Assembly (NCBI GenBank): GCA_001898415.1
Contig: MKTU01000042.1
Coordinates: 1-37,664 of the forward strand
Source: Rhodanobacter sp. 67-28
GTDB taxonomy: Bacteria > Pseudomonadota > Gammaproteobacteria > Xanthomonadales > Rhodanobacteraceae
Length of the DNA stretch: 37,664 bases
Reading direction: 5' to 3'
Shown here: positions 8,217-16,046 of the stretch, in pieces
Position numbering within the stretch: the first letter of the stretch is position 1
Layout of the letters: each line of letters begins with the position of its first letter
Made by a program: the position numbers and the translations under genes
Notes under the pieces: generated by a model
Told to the model about the DNA's origin: nothing
Seen by the model: the letters and a program-made list of their open reading frames with translations, nothing else
Databases searched by the model: none

Positions 8217-8684
8217 CTAGAAGCGACGCGACCAGCCCAGCTCCAGCACCGGGTAGACCGCCTGCTCCCGCGCGCGGCGGGGCTCGCCATCCAGGCCCGT
8301 CGCCGCCGCCACGCCGGCCTGCCCGTAGAAGCCGGAGTCGGCCGCGCGGTAGCCGATGCCCAGATACGCCGCCAGTTCTCGCCGCGAGGGCATGCGCGCC
8401 TGGACCCAGGCGTCGCCCAATGCGTTCCGGCCGGGGATGGGCGGGTGGGCCATGGCGGCCACCCGGATAGCGTCGATCACCGCCCCCACCGACAGCAGCA
8501 GGCCGCCGGCCCGCGGGTGCCAGTCGAACCTGGCGATGGCCGCCTCGAACACATCGCCACCCGCTGCGGCCGCGCCGCCGTGGCCGGCCGCGCGCATCGT
8601 GCCCGCCGCTTCCGCCGCTCGCGCCGTACCGTTGGGCAGCGCGAACGCGGCGAGTGTCAGTACGACCAGGGCGATCTTCTTCAT
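8217..8684 (-). CDS. hypothetical secreted protein, outer-membrane-like C-terminus
   Basis: This 155-residue protein starts with a clear signal peptide (MKKIALVVLTLAAFALPNGTARA, cleavage near 23). The mature part has an Ala/Gly-rich stretch and then alternating segments (ELAAYLGIGYRAADSGFYGQAGVAAATG...YPVLELGWSRRF) ending in an aromatic residue, as last strands of outer membrane beta-barrels do. It is too short for a whole barrel of the usual type, so it may be a small envelope protein or a shortened gene. I do not recognise a family. I took the ATG at 8682-8684, not an upstream in-frame one, because it starts the signal peptide. Confidence 0.6.
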   Translation of the reverse strand: MKKIALVVLTLAAFALPNGTARAAEAAGTMRAAGHGGAAAAGGDVFEAAIARFDWHPRAGGLLLSVGAVIDAIRVAAMAHPPIPGRNALGDAWVQARMPSRRELAAYLGIGYRAADSGFYGQAGVAAATGLDGEPRRAREQAVYPVLELGWSRRF

Positions 8685-8995
8685 GGCAGAGCCCCACCGG
8701 GCAGACGCGGCCACCCCCTGCGACCGCCGTCCCCGCCTTTATCGCGCGATCCGCGCCCGCTGCGCACGCCGCGTTGCCGGAACTGCGGACGCCATCAAGG
8801 CCGGAATGCGAACCGCTTGGCAAACGGGACGGGATGGTTTAGCGGGGAGCGCTGCGCACGGGTGGCTTGACGAACCCCATGGTGCCGCCGACCATCCTTC
8901 ATCCACCTGTCACCCTTGTACGGGTGCGACTGTCGTCGCGCCCGTGCGCGCGCGGCGGCATCGTGCCGATCAGACCTTGGGAACAACGACGCCGC
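8685..8995. other. gap without recognisable gene
   Basis: This 311-nt stretch separates the secreted protein from the HsdM remnant. It must contain the minus-strand promoter of the former. Both strands lack a frame with recognisable protein features, and I see no strong hairpin or repeat. Confidence 0.4.
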
Positions 8996-9342
8996 ATGTT
9001 CGAAAACGCCTTCAACAACATGGACCGCGTCATGCGGAACGACGAAGGTCTGGCGTCCGAGCTGGACTATGCCGAACAGACCTCGTGGCTGCTGTTCCTC
9101 AAATACCTCGACGATATCGACGATATGGAGAAGGAGTGGGAAGACGAGGCCGCTCTGGAAGGCCGTGACTACACCCCCATCCTCGCGAGCCGTATCGCTG
9201 GCAAGCCTGGGCCGCGCCGAAGGCGGCCGACGGCACGCCTGATCTCAACGCCGCGCTCACCGGCAAGGACCTGATCGAGTTCGTCAATGGCGAGCTGTTT
9301 CCCTACCTGCAGACCTTCCGCGACAGCGTGGCTGAAGGCGAA
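8996..9342 (+). pseudogene. frameshifted N-terminal remnant of type I restriction-modification methylase HsdM
   Basis: The first 64 codons (MFENAFNNMDRVMRNDEG, ELDYAEQTSWLLFLKYLDDID, EAALEGRDYTPILA) are the typical N-terminal helical domain of HsdM, the adenine methyltransferase subunit of type I R-M systems. Near 9187 the frame shifts: the expected PILxEPYRWQAWAAPK continues only after a -1 change, probably one lost base in an original GAG. In the second frame the protein goes on as GTPDLNAALTGKDLIEFVN and GELFPYLQTFRD until about 9335-9342, then turns into an unrelated gene tail. The catalytic NPPF domain, HsdS and HsdR are absent, so the system is dead. Confidence 0.75.
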
Positions 9343-9508
9343 CCCGCTGGGGAAATCGGTGGTGATCCGCGGCGACACCGCGATCATCACCTTCTACGAC
9401 CCGCAGCTGGGGCCGCAGAACGGCGTGCGCTCCTCCGACATCTTCGTCTACCAGGGCGGCCGCTGGCATGCGCTGTACTCGCAGCACAGCGCGGTAGGCA
9501 GCCGCTGA
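9333..9508 (+). pseudogene. C-terminal fragment of an NTF2-like (DUF4440/SnoaL-type) protein
   Basis: From about 9333, in a third frame relative to the HsdM remnant, the sequence reads LKANPLGKSVVIRGDTAIIT, FYDPQLGPQNG, SSDIFVYQGGRWHALYSQHS and stops with TGA at 9506-9508. The pattern VxIxGDTAxxT...TDxFVxxxGRWxxxxSQ is the end of a nuclear-transport-factor-2 fold domain of the DUF4440 group, normally about 130-150 residues long. Only about 57 codons remain and no proper start exists, so this is a fragment directly fused to the HsdM remnant by a deletion or recombination. Confidence 0.65.
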
Positions 9509-9522
9509 GACGCAGCGGAACG

Positions 9523-10557
9523 TCAATCGTCGGCCACGCGCACCACCAGCTTGCCGAAGTTGCGCCCTTCGAGCAGGCCGATGAAGGCGGCCGGCGCGTT
9601 TTCCAGGCCCTCGACGCGATCCTCGCGCAGCTTGATCCGGCCCGCGTCGAGCCAGGCCTGCATGTCGCTGCGGAAAGCGGCGAAGCGCTCGGCGTAGTGG
9701 TCGAGGATGACGAAGCCCTGCATGCGGATGCGCTTCTGCAGCACGCTGGCCACCAGCTGCGGGCGGCGATCCGGCCCTGCCGGCGGCGCGGCGTCGTTGT
9801 AGTGCGCGATCATGCCGCACACCGGCACCCGCGCATGGTGGTTGAGCAACGGCAGCACGGCGTCGAACACCGCGCCGCCCACGTTCTCGAAGTACACGTC
9901 GATGCCGTCCGGGCAGGCCGCGGCGAGGCGCCCGGCGAGATCCGGCGCGCGGTGGTCGAGGCAGGCGTCGAAGCCCAGCTCCTCCACCGCGTGGCGGCAC
10001 TTGGCGGGGCCGCCGGCGATGCCGACCACCCGTGCGCCCTTGAGCCGGGCGATCTGTCCCACCACCGCACCGACCGCGCCGGTCGCGGCGGCCACCACCA
10101 CGGTCTCGCCCGGCCGCGGTTGGCCGATGTCGAGCAGGCCGACATAGGCGGTGAAACCGGTCATGCCCAGGCCGCCCAGTGCGAGCGAAGGCTGCGCCAG
10201 GTCGCCCAGCGCCGTCAGCGTGTCGCCCGCGGCCACGGCGTAGTCCTGCCAGCCGGCGCTGGCCAGTACCAGCTCGCCGGGGTGGAAGCCGGCATGCCGC
10301 GAGCTGACCACGCGGCTCACCGTGCCGCCCATCATCGGCTGGCCCAGTTCCAGACCGGGCGCGTACTCGGTGCCGGCCTCGTCCATCAGGTTGCGCATGT
10401 ACGGATCGAGCGAGAGATACAGCGTGCGCAGCAACACCTCGCCGTCGCCGGGCGCCGGGAGCGGTGCATGGTCGAGGCGGAAATCCTGCGCGGTCGGCAA
10501 CCCGTGCGGGCGGGAGGCGAGCAGGATGCGGCGATTGGTCGAAGCGTCTTGCGGCAT
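9523..10557 (-). CDS. zinc-independent NADP-dependent MDR oxidoreductase (CurA/PTGR-like)
   Basis: The 344-residue protein is a medium-chain dehydrogenase/reductase without catalytic zinc, of the leukotriene B4 12-hydroxydehydrogenase / CurA branch, which reduces activated C=C bonds with NADPH. The order is the substrate domain with LYLSLDPYMRNLM, then the nucleotide-binding Rossmann domain with VVVAAATGAVGAVVGQIARLKG and VVGIAGGPAKC, followed by GIDVYFENVGG and the C-terminal LEGRNFGKLVVRV. I chose the ATG at 10555-10557, giving MPQDASTNRRILLASRP, the normal family start. The SDR gene 30 nt upstream is on the same strand, so it may be cotranscribed with the efflux operon. Confidence 0.87.
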   Translation of the reverse strand: MPQDASTNRRILLASRPHGLPTAQDFRLDHAPLPAPGDGEVLLRTLYLSLDPYMRNLMDEAGTEYAPGLELGQPMMGGTVSRVVSSRHAGFHPGELVLASAGWQDYAVAAGDTLTALGDLAQPSLALGGLGMTGFTAYVGLLDIGQPRPGETVVVAAATGAVGAVVGQIARLKGARVVGIAGGPAKCRHAVEELGFDACLDHRAPDLAGRLAAACPDGIDVYFENVGGAVFDAVLPLLNHHARVPVCGMIAHYNDAAPPAGPDRRPQLVASVLQKRIRMQGFVILDHYAERFAAFRSDMQAWLDAGRIKLREDRVEGLENAPAAFIGLLEGRNFGKLVVRVADD

Positions 10558-10586
10558 GCGAAAAGCTCCAGCGTGGAAAGGGACGA

Positions 10587-11333
10587 TCACCAGGCGATTT
10601 GTTCGCCATCGCGGAAGAAGCGACCGGTGGGCGCCGGCGTCGGCAGGCTGGCGGCCCACACGATGCCGGCGGCGCCCAGGCTCACCGGCCGGCCGCCGGG
10701 GCCACCGAGTTCAGTGGCGACCCAGCCCGGGCACACCGCGTTGACCGCGATGCCGCTGCCCTCCAGCTCCGCCGCCAGCGTACGCGTATAGGTGTTGAGC
10801 GCGGACTTGGAGGTGCGATAGGCCACGCAATGGTTGCTGCTCGAACTGCTGGCACCGCAGCCGCTGGACACGTTGACGATGCGGCCGTAGCCGTGCCGGC
10901 GCATCAGCGGCAGCATCGCGCTGGTCAGCCGCCAGCTGCCGAACAGGTGGGTCTGCATCGCGCCCCATGCAAGTGTGAGGTCGCCGTCGCTGGCCAGCCC
11001 GTCGTGGTCGTAGTAGCCGCCGGCGTTGTTGACCAGCACGTCGAGCCGGCCGTAGGTGATCTCGATCCAGCGCGCCAGCGTGTCGACCTGCTCCTGCTGC
11101 GTGACGTCGAGCTGTACCGCGATCACCTCGCCGGACGCGCCGGCGAGCTGGCGCGCCGCGTGCAGGCCCTTGTCGGGATCGCGCGAGCCCAGCAGCACGG
11201 TCATGCCGTGCTCGCTGAGCTGGCGCGCCACCTCGAAGCCGAGGCCGCGGTTGGCGCCGCTGACCAGCGCCACGCGATAGGTCGGCGTGATCGCCGGCGT
11301 TGCCGCCGGCACGCGTCGGGCCGGCCGGCTCAT
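10587..11333 (-). CDS. short-chain dehydrogenase/reductase (SDR)
   Basis: This 248-residue classical SDR has the cofactor loop SGANRGLG (25-32), the structural NNAGG (102-106), a serine segment SSGCGASSSSS starting at 156, and the active-site Y172-R-T-S-K176. An arginine after the glycine motif and SRDPDK after beta-2 favour NADPH. The substrate is unknown; relatives include plant-type carbonyl reductases. The ATG at 11331-11333 overlaps the TGA of the outer-membrane factor gene, so it is translationally coupled to the efflux operon. That coupling suggests it acts under the same conditions as the pump, for example on toxic carbonyl compounds; this is inference. Confidence 0.87.
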   Translation of the reverse strand: MSRPARRVPAATPAITPTYRVALVSGANRGLGFEVARQLSEHGMTVLLGSRDPDKGLHAARQLAGASGEVIAVQLDVTQQEQVDTLARWIEITYGRLDVLVNNAGGYYDHDGLASDGDLTLAWGAMQTHLFGSWRLTSAMLPLMRRHGYGRIVNVSSGCGASSSSSNHCVAYRTSKSALNTYTRTLAAELEGSGIAVNAVCPGWVATELGGPGGRPVSLGAAGIVWAASLPTPAPTGRFFRDGEQIAW

Positions 11334-12772
11334 GGGGCGGCGCCCCGCTGTGCCACCGCGCTGCAGCGCTCGTCGCCGCAGGCCTGCCAGCCGCCGCCGA
11401 GCGCCTTGTACAGCGCGACGGCGCGGGTGTTGATCGCCGCCTCGGCCTGGGCCAGGTCGTCCTCGGCGGCGAGCTGGGTGCGTTCGGCATCGAGCAGTTC
11501 GAGGAAGCCGGTGGCGCCTTCCTGGTAGCGCACGCGGGCCAGGTCGGCGGCACGCTTGCTCTGCGTGCCCTGTTCGATCAGGTGGTTCACGCGGATGCGT
11601 TGCTGGTTGAAGCCGGTGACCGCGTTGTCGATGTCCTCGATCGCTTCCAGCACGGTGCGCTGGTAGTTCGCCTGCGCCGCATCGGCGCGCGCTTCGCTGG
11701 CGTGCAGGTTCGCGCGCACGCGCTGCACGTTGAGCCCGGCCCAGCTGATGCTGGGCGCCAGCGACCACGCGCGCGTCGACGGGCTGCCGAAGTCGTTGCT
11801 GCGTCCGGACAGGAAGCCGAGGAAGCCGCCCAGCGAGATGTGCGGGAAGAAGTCGGCCTTGGCCACGCCGATGCGCGCATTGGCGGCGGCGTATTCGCGT
11901 TCGGCCATCTGGACGTCCGGACGGCGTGCGAGCACGTCGCCGGCGTCGCCGATCGGCAAGGTCGCTGCAATCGGCGTGAAGCTCTTCGGCGACACGTCGA
12001 TGTCGAGCTCGCCCGGTCGCTCGCCCAGCAGCACCGCCAGGCGGAATTCACTGGCGCTCACCGCGGTCTGCAGCACCGGCAGCTGCGCCTGCACGGCGCT
12101 GAGGCGCGCTTTCGCGCTGGCCACATCCTGTTCGGAGCCGGCCCCGAGCTGCTGGCGCACCTCGGTCAGGTGCAGGGTCTGTCGCTGGTTCTCGATGTCG
12201 CGCTGGGCGATGTCGAGCCGCGACTGGCTGCCGCGCAACTCGAAATAATTGCGCGCGACCTCGGCCAGCAGGCTGACCTGCGCGTCGTGCAGCGCGGCCT
12301 CGCTGGCGCCGAGGTCGGCACCGGCCGCTTCCACCGAGCGGCGTATGCCGCCGAACAGGTCCAGCTCCCACGACGCATCGAAGCCGGCCTGGTAGGTCGT
12401 CGTGGTGCGGCGCTGGTCGCTGAAGCCCGGCTGCTGGCCGCGGCTGCGGGTGTAGTTCACGTCCGTGTCGATCGTCGGCAACCGGGCGGCCTTGCTGCCG
12501 CTGAGCAGTGCGCGCGATTCATGCAGCCGCGCCACCGCGATGCGAAGGTCGAGGTTGTTCGCCGCGGCGCGCTGGATCAACGCATCCAGCGTCGGGTCGT
12601 TGAACTGCTTCCACCATGCAGCCTGGAATTGCGCGTTGTTTTCCTGCGCAGCGTCGAGGCCCTGCAATTGCGGCGCGTCGATCTTCGCGGCGTGATAGTT
12701 CGGTCCCACGCTGGCACAGCCGGCGAGGGCCAGGGCCGCGGCGAGCGCGGCCACCTTGAGCATCGTTTTCAT
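11330..12772 (-). CDS. RND efflux outer membrane factor, NodT/OprM family lipoprotein
   Basis: This 480-residue protein forms the trimeric outer membrane channel of a tripartite efflux pump. The lipobox LAGC puts the lipidated cysteine at residue 19. Two repeated OEP halves follow, with typical motifs WWKQFNDPTLDALIQRAAANN, NLDLRIAVARLHESRA, GFDASWELDLFGG, EVARNYFELRG, RPDVQMAEREYAAANARIGVAKADFFP and a second AEAAINTRAVALYKALGGGW-type helix. The length is normal for OprM. It overlaps the pump gene upstream by one base (ATG inside the TGA at 12770-12774) and the SDR gene downstream, confirming one operon. Confidence 0.93.
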   Translation of the reverse strand: MKTMLKVAALAAALALAGCASVGPNYHAAKIDAPQLQGLDAAQENNAQFQAAWWKQFNDPTLDALIQRAAANNLDLRIAVARLHESRALLSGSKAARLPTIDTDVNYTRSRGQQPGFSDQRRTTTTYQAGFDASWELDLFGGIRRSVEAAGADLGASEAALHDAQVSLLAEVARNYFELRGSQSRLDIAQRDIENQRQTLHLTEVRQQLGAGSEQDVASAKARLSAVQAQLPVLQTAVSASEFRLAVLLGERPGELDIDVSPKSFTPIAATLPIGDAGDVLARRPDVQMAEREYAAANARIGVAKADFFPHISLGGFLGFLSGRSNDFGSPSTRAWSLAPSISWAGLNVQRVRANLHASEARADAAQANYQRTVLEAIEDIDNAVTGFNQQRIRVNHLIEQGTQSKRAADLARVRYQEGATGFLELLDAERTQLAAEDDLAQAEAAINTRAVALYKALGGGWQACGDERCSAVAQRGAAP

Positions 12773-15700
12773 CAGTGGTTCTCCAGCGCGGGCAGCACAT
12801 GCGCGGCGGCGCGTTCGGCCGCGCGCGCCTCGCGGCGCTCGACCAGGGCGCGAATCAATACGTAGAACAGCGGTGTGTAGATCAGCCCGAAGATGGTCAC
12901 GCCGAGCATGCCGGAGAACACCGCCACGCCCATCGCATGGCGCATCTCGGCACCGGCGCCGTGCGAGGTGACCAGCGGTACCACGCCCATGATGAAGGCG
13001 AACGACGTCATCAGGATCGGCCGCAGGCGCAGCTTCGCCGCTTCCAGCACCGCCTCGTGACGCGCCATGCCTTCATGCTGGCGTTCGCGGGCGAACTCCA
13101 CGATCAGGATCGCGTTCTTGCACGCCAGTCCGACCAAGACGATCAATCCGATCTGGGTGAAGATGTTGTTGTCGCCACCGGACAGCCACACGCCGGCGAT
13201 CGCGGACAACAGCACCATCGGCACGATCAGGATCACCGCCAGCGGCAGCGACCAGCTCTCGTACAGCGACGACAGCACCAGGAACACCAGCAGCACGCAC
13301 AGCGGGAACACCAGGATCGCGGTGTTGCCGGCCAGGATCTGCTGGTAGGTCAACTCGGTCCATTCGAAGCTGATGCCGTTGGGCAGGTTGTCCTTGGCCA
13401 GTTTCTCCATCGCCGCCTGCGCCTGGCCGGAGCTGAAGCCGGCCGCGGGGCCGCCGTTGATCTCGGCGGTGGCGTAGCCGTTGTAATGCTGCACGCGGTC
13501 CGGGCCGGCACCCTGCTGCACGGTGACGAACGAACCCAGCGGCACCATCTGGCCCTGCGCGTTGCGCGTCTTCAGCTGCAGGATGTCCTGCGGCGTGTGG
13601 CGGAACGCGGGGTCGGCCGACACGTTTACCTGGTAGGTGCGGCCGAAGCGGTTGAAGTCGTTGACATAGAGCGAGCCCATGTACGCCTGCATGGTCTGGT
13701 AGACGTCGCCCAGGTTCACGCCCTCGGCCTTGGCCTTCTCGCGGTTCACGTCGGCATCCACCTGCGGCACGCTGACCTGGAAGCTGGAGAACAAGCCGGC
13801 GAGTGCCGGGTCCTTGCGGCTGGCGGCGATCAGGTTCTGCGTCTGCTTGTACAGCTCGTCGAAGCCGCGGTCGCCGCGGTCCTCGATCTGCATGCGGAAG
13901 CCGCCGATCGTGCCCAACCCCATCACCGGCGGCGGCGGGAACACCGCGATGTACGCATCCTGGATCGCGGCGAACTTCTGGTTCAGCGCGCCGGCGATCG
14001 CGCCGGCGGAGAGATCCGCGCTGCGGCGTTCCTCGAACGGCTTCAGCGTGACGAACACGATGCCGGAATTGGTCGAGTTGGTGAAACCGTTGATCGACAG
14101 GCCGGGGAAGGCCACCGCGTGTTCCACGCCCGGCTGTTTCAGCGCGATTGCGCTCATGCGCCGGATGACGTCGTCCGAACGATCGAGTGACGCCGCGTCG
14201 GGCAGCTGGGCGAACGCCACCAGGTACTGCTTGTCCTGGCCCGGCACGAAACCGGTCGGCACGTGCGAGAAGCCGAACCAGGTCAGCGCGATCAGGCCGG
14301 CATAGACCACCAGCGCCAGCTTGCCCTTGCCGACGATGCGCTTGACGCCGCCCACGTAGCGCTCCGAGCCGCGGTGGAACATCCGGTTGAACGGGCGGAA
14401 CAGCCAGCCGAACGCACGGTCGATGCCGCGGGTGAGGCGGTCCTTCGGCGCGTCATGCGGCTTCAGCAGCACGGCGGCCAGCGCCGGGCTCAGGGTCAGC
14501 GAATTGAACGCGGAGATCACCGTGGAGATCGCGATGGTCAGCGCGAACTGGCGATAGAACTGGCCGGTGAGGCCGCTGACGAAGGCGGTCGGGATGAACA
14601 CCGCGCACAGCACCAGCGCGGTCGCCACGATCGGGCCGGTGACTTCGTGCATCGCCTTGCGTGTCGCGTTGCGTGGCGACTCGCCCAGTTCGATATGCCG
14701 CTCGACGTTCTCCACCACCACGATCGCGTCATCGACCACGATGCCGATCGCCAGCACCAGTCCGAACAGGCTCAAGGCATTGAGCGAGAAGCCGGCCAGG
14801 TGCATCACCGCGAAGGTGCCGATCAGCGATACCGGCACCGCCACCAGCGGGATGATCGAGGCGCGCCAGGTCTGCAGGAACAGGATCACCACCAGCACCA
14901 CCAGCAGGATCGCTTCCAGCAGCGTGTGCGCCACCGCCTCGATCGAGCCGCGCACGAACACGGTCGGGTCGTACACGATCGAATAGTCGACGCCTTGCGG
15001 GAAATCCTGCTTCAGCTGCGCCATCGTGGCGCGCACTTCGTCGGAGATCTGGATCGCGTTGGAACCCGGCCGCGCGAAGATCGGCAGCGCCACCGCCGGC
15101 TTGTTGTCGAGCAGGCTGCGCAGCGCGTAGTTGTTCGAGCCGAGGTCGACCTTGGCGACATCACTCAGATGCGTCACGCCGCCGTTCGCGTCGGTGCGCA
15201 CGATGATGTTGCGGAAATCGTCCTCGCTGACCAGTCGGCCGCGGGTGTTGATGTTGAGCTGGAACGCATTGTTGCTCGGGCCGGGCGGCGCATTCAGCGC
15301 GCCGGCGGCGACCTGCACGTTCTGCTCGCGGATCGCGTTGATCACGTCGCCGGTGGTGAGCGAGCGCTGCGCCAGCTTCTGCGGGTCCAGCCACACGCGC
15401 ATCGAGTATTCGCCGGCGCCGAAGATCTGCACGTCGCCGACGCCATCGAGCCGCCCCAGCACGTCCTTCACGTGCAATCGCGCGTAGTTCGACAGGTACA
15501 GCATGTCGTAGCGCTGATCGGGCGAGGTGAGATGCACGACCATGGTCAGGTCGGGCGAACTCTTCTGCGTGGTCACGCCGAGCCGCTGCACTTCCTCCGG
15601 CAGTTTCGGCAGGGCCTGCGCCACGCGGTTCTGCACGTCGACCTGGGCGTTGTTGAGATCGGTGCCCAGCGCGAACGTCACGGTCAGCGTCAGGCTGCCG

Positions 15701-15963
15701 TCGCTGGTGGCCTGCGAGGAGGTGTACAGCATGCCTTCGGCGCCGTTGATCTGTTCCTCCAGCGGCGTGGCGACGGTTTGCGCGATCACTTTCGGGTTGG
15801 CACCGGGATAGCTGGCGTGCACCACCACGGTGGGCGGCACCACTTCCGGGTATTCGCTGATCGGCAGCTGGAACACCGCGATGGAGCCGGTGATCACGAA
15901 CAGCAGCGACAGCACGGCGGCCATGATCGGCCGGTCGACGAAGAACTGGGCGATGTTTTTCAT
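12772..15963 (-). CDS. RND multidrug efflux permease, AcrB/MexB (HAE1) family
   Basis: This 1063-residue inner-membrane pump uses the proton motive force to export hydrophobic compounds. The N-terminus (MKNIAQFFVDRPIMAAVLSL) is classic HAE1. The proton-relay pair is D411-D412 in GIVVDDAIVVVENVERH, and the matching TM10 region follows near the C-terminal half. Two large periplasmic loops and twelve membrane segments are in the usual order, including GFVPGQDKQYLVAFAQLPDA and the C-terminal LRPILMTSFAFIMGVVPLV. Length and motifs are complete. Substrate range cannot be read from sequence. It lies between the adaptor gene (gap 83 nt with a strong hairpin) and the outer membrane factor gene. Confidence 0.95.
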   Translation of the reverse strand: MKNIAQFFVDRPIMAAVLSLLFVITGSIAVFQLPISEYPEVVPPTVVVHASYPGANPKVIAQTVATPLEEQINGAEGMLYTSSQATSDGSLTLTVTFALGTDLNNAQVDVQNRVAQALPKLPEEVQRLGVTTQKSSPDLTMVVHLTSPDQRYDMLYLSNYARLHVKDVLGRLDGVGDVQIFGAGEYSMRVWLDPQKLAQRSLTTGDVINAIREQNVQVAAGALNAPPGPSNNAFQLNINTRGRLVSEDDFRNIIVRTDANGGVTHLSDVAKVDLGSNNYALRSLLDNKPAVALPIFARPGSNAIQISDEVRATMAQLKQDFPQGVDYSIVYDPTVFVRGSIEAVAHTLLEAILLVVLVVILFLQTWRASIIPLVAVPVSLIGTFAVMHLAGFSLNALSLFGLVLAIGIVVDDAIVVVENVERHIELGESPRNATRKAMHEVTGPIVATALVLCAVFIPTAFVSGLTGQFYRQFALTIAISTVISAFNSLTLSPALAAVLLKPHDAPKDRLTRGIDRAFGWLFRPFNRMFHRGSERYVGGVKRIVGKGKLALVVYAGLIALTWFGFSHVPTGFVPGQDKQYLVAFAQLPDAASLDRSDDVIRRMSAIALKQPGVEHAVAFPGLSINGFTNSTNSGIVFVTLKPFEERRSADLSAGAIAGALNQKFAAIQDAYIAVFPPPPVMGLGTIGGFRMQIEDRGDRGFDELYKQTQNLIAASRKDPALAGLFSSFQVSVPQVDADVNREKAKAEGVNLGDVYQTMQAYMGSLYVNDFNRFGRTYQVNVSADPAFRHTPQDILQLKTRNAQGQMVPLGSFVTVQQGAGPDRVQHYNGYATAEINGGPAAGFSSGQAQAAMEKLAKDNLPNGISFEWTELTYQQILAGNTAILVFPLCVLLVFLVLSSLYESWSLPLAVILIVPMVLLSAIAGVWLSGGDNNIFTQIGLIVLVGLACKNAILIVEFARERQHEGMARHEAVLEAAKLRLRPILMTSFAFIMGVVPLVTSHGAGAEMRHAMGVAVFSGMLGVTIFGLIYTPLFYVLIRALVERREARAAERAAAHVLPALENH

Positions 15964-16011
15964 GCAAAAGATCCTCGACGAAGCCGCTGCGCGGCCTCGG
16001 TCTTCTTTGCT

Positions 16012-16036
16012 CCTCCCCCTGCACGGCAGGGAGAGG
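16012..16036 (-). other. intercistronic hairpin between adaptor and pump genes
   Basis: CCCTGC (16017-16022), a 3-nt loop and GCAGGG (16026-16031) make a perfect core stem; after one mismatch the pairing continues four more bases (16012-16015 with 16033-16036). It lies between the adaptor stop (16047) and the pump ATG (15963). No T-run follows on the minus strand. Such hairpins between operon genes can stabilise the upstream message and set different protein ratios; here that is inference. Confidence 0.55.
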
Positions 16037-16046
16037 GAGAGTGTGG

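Noticed and set aside
8996-9342. A working type I restriction-modification system
   Set aside because: Only the HsdM N-terminal region remains, it is frameshifted, and hsdS and hsdR are absent.
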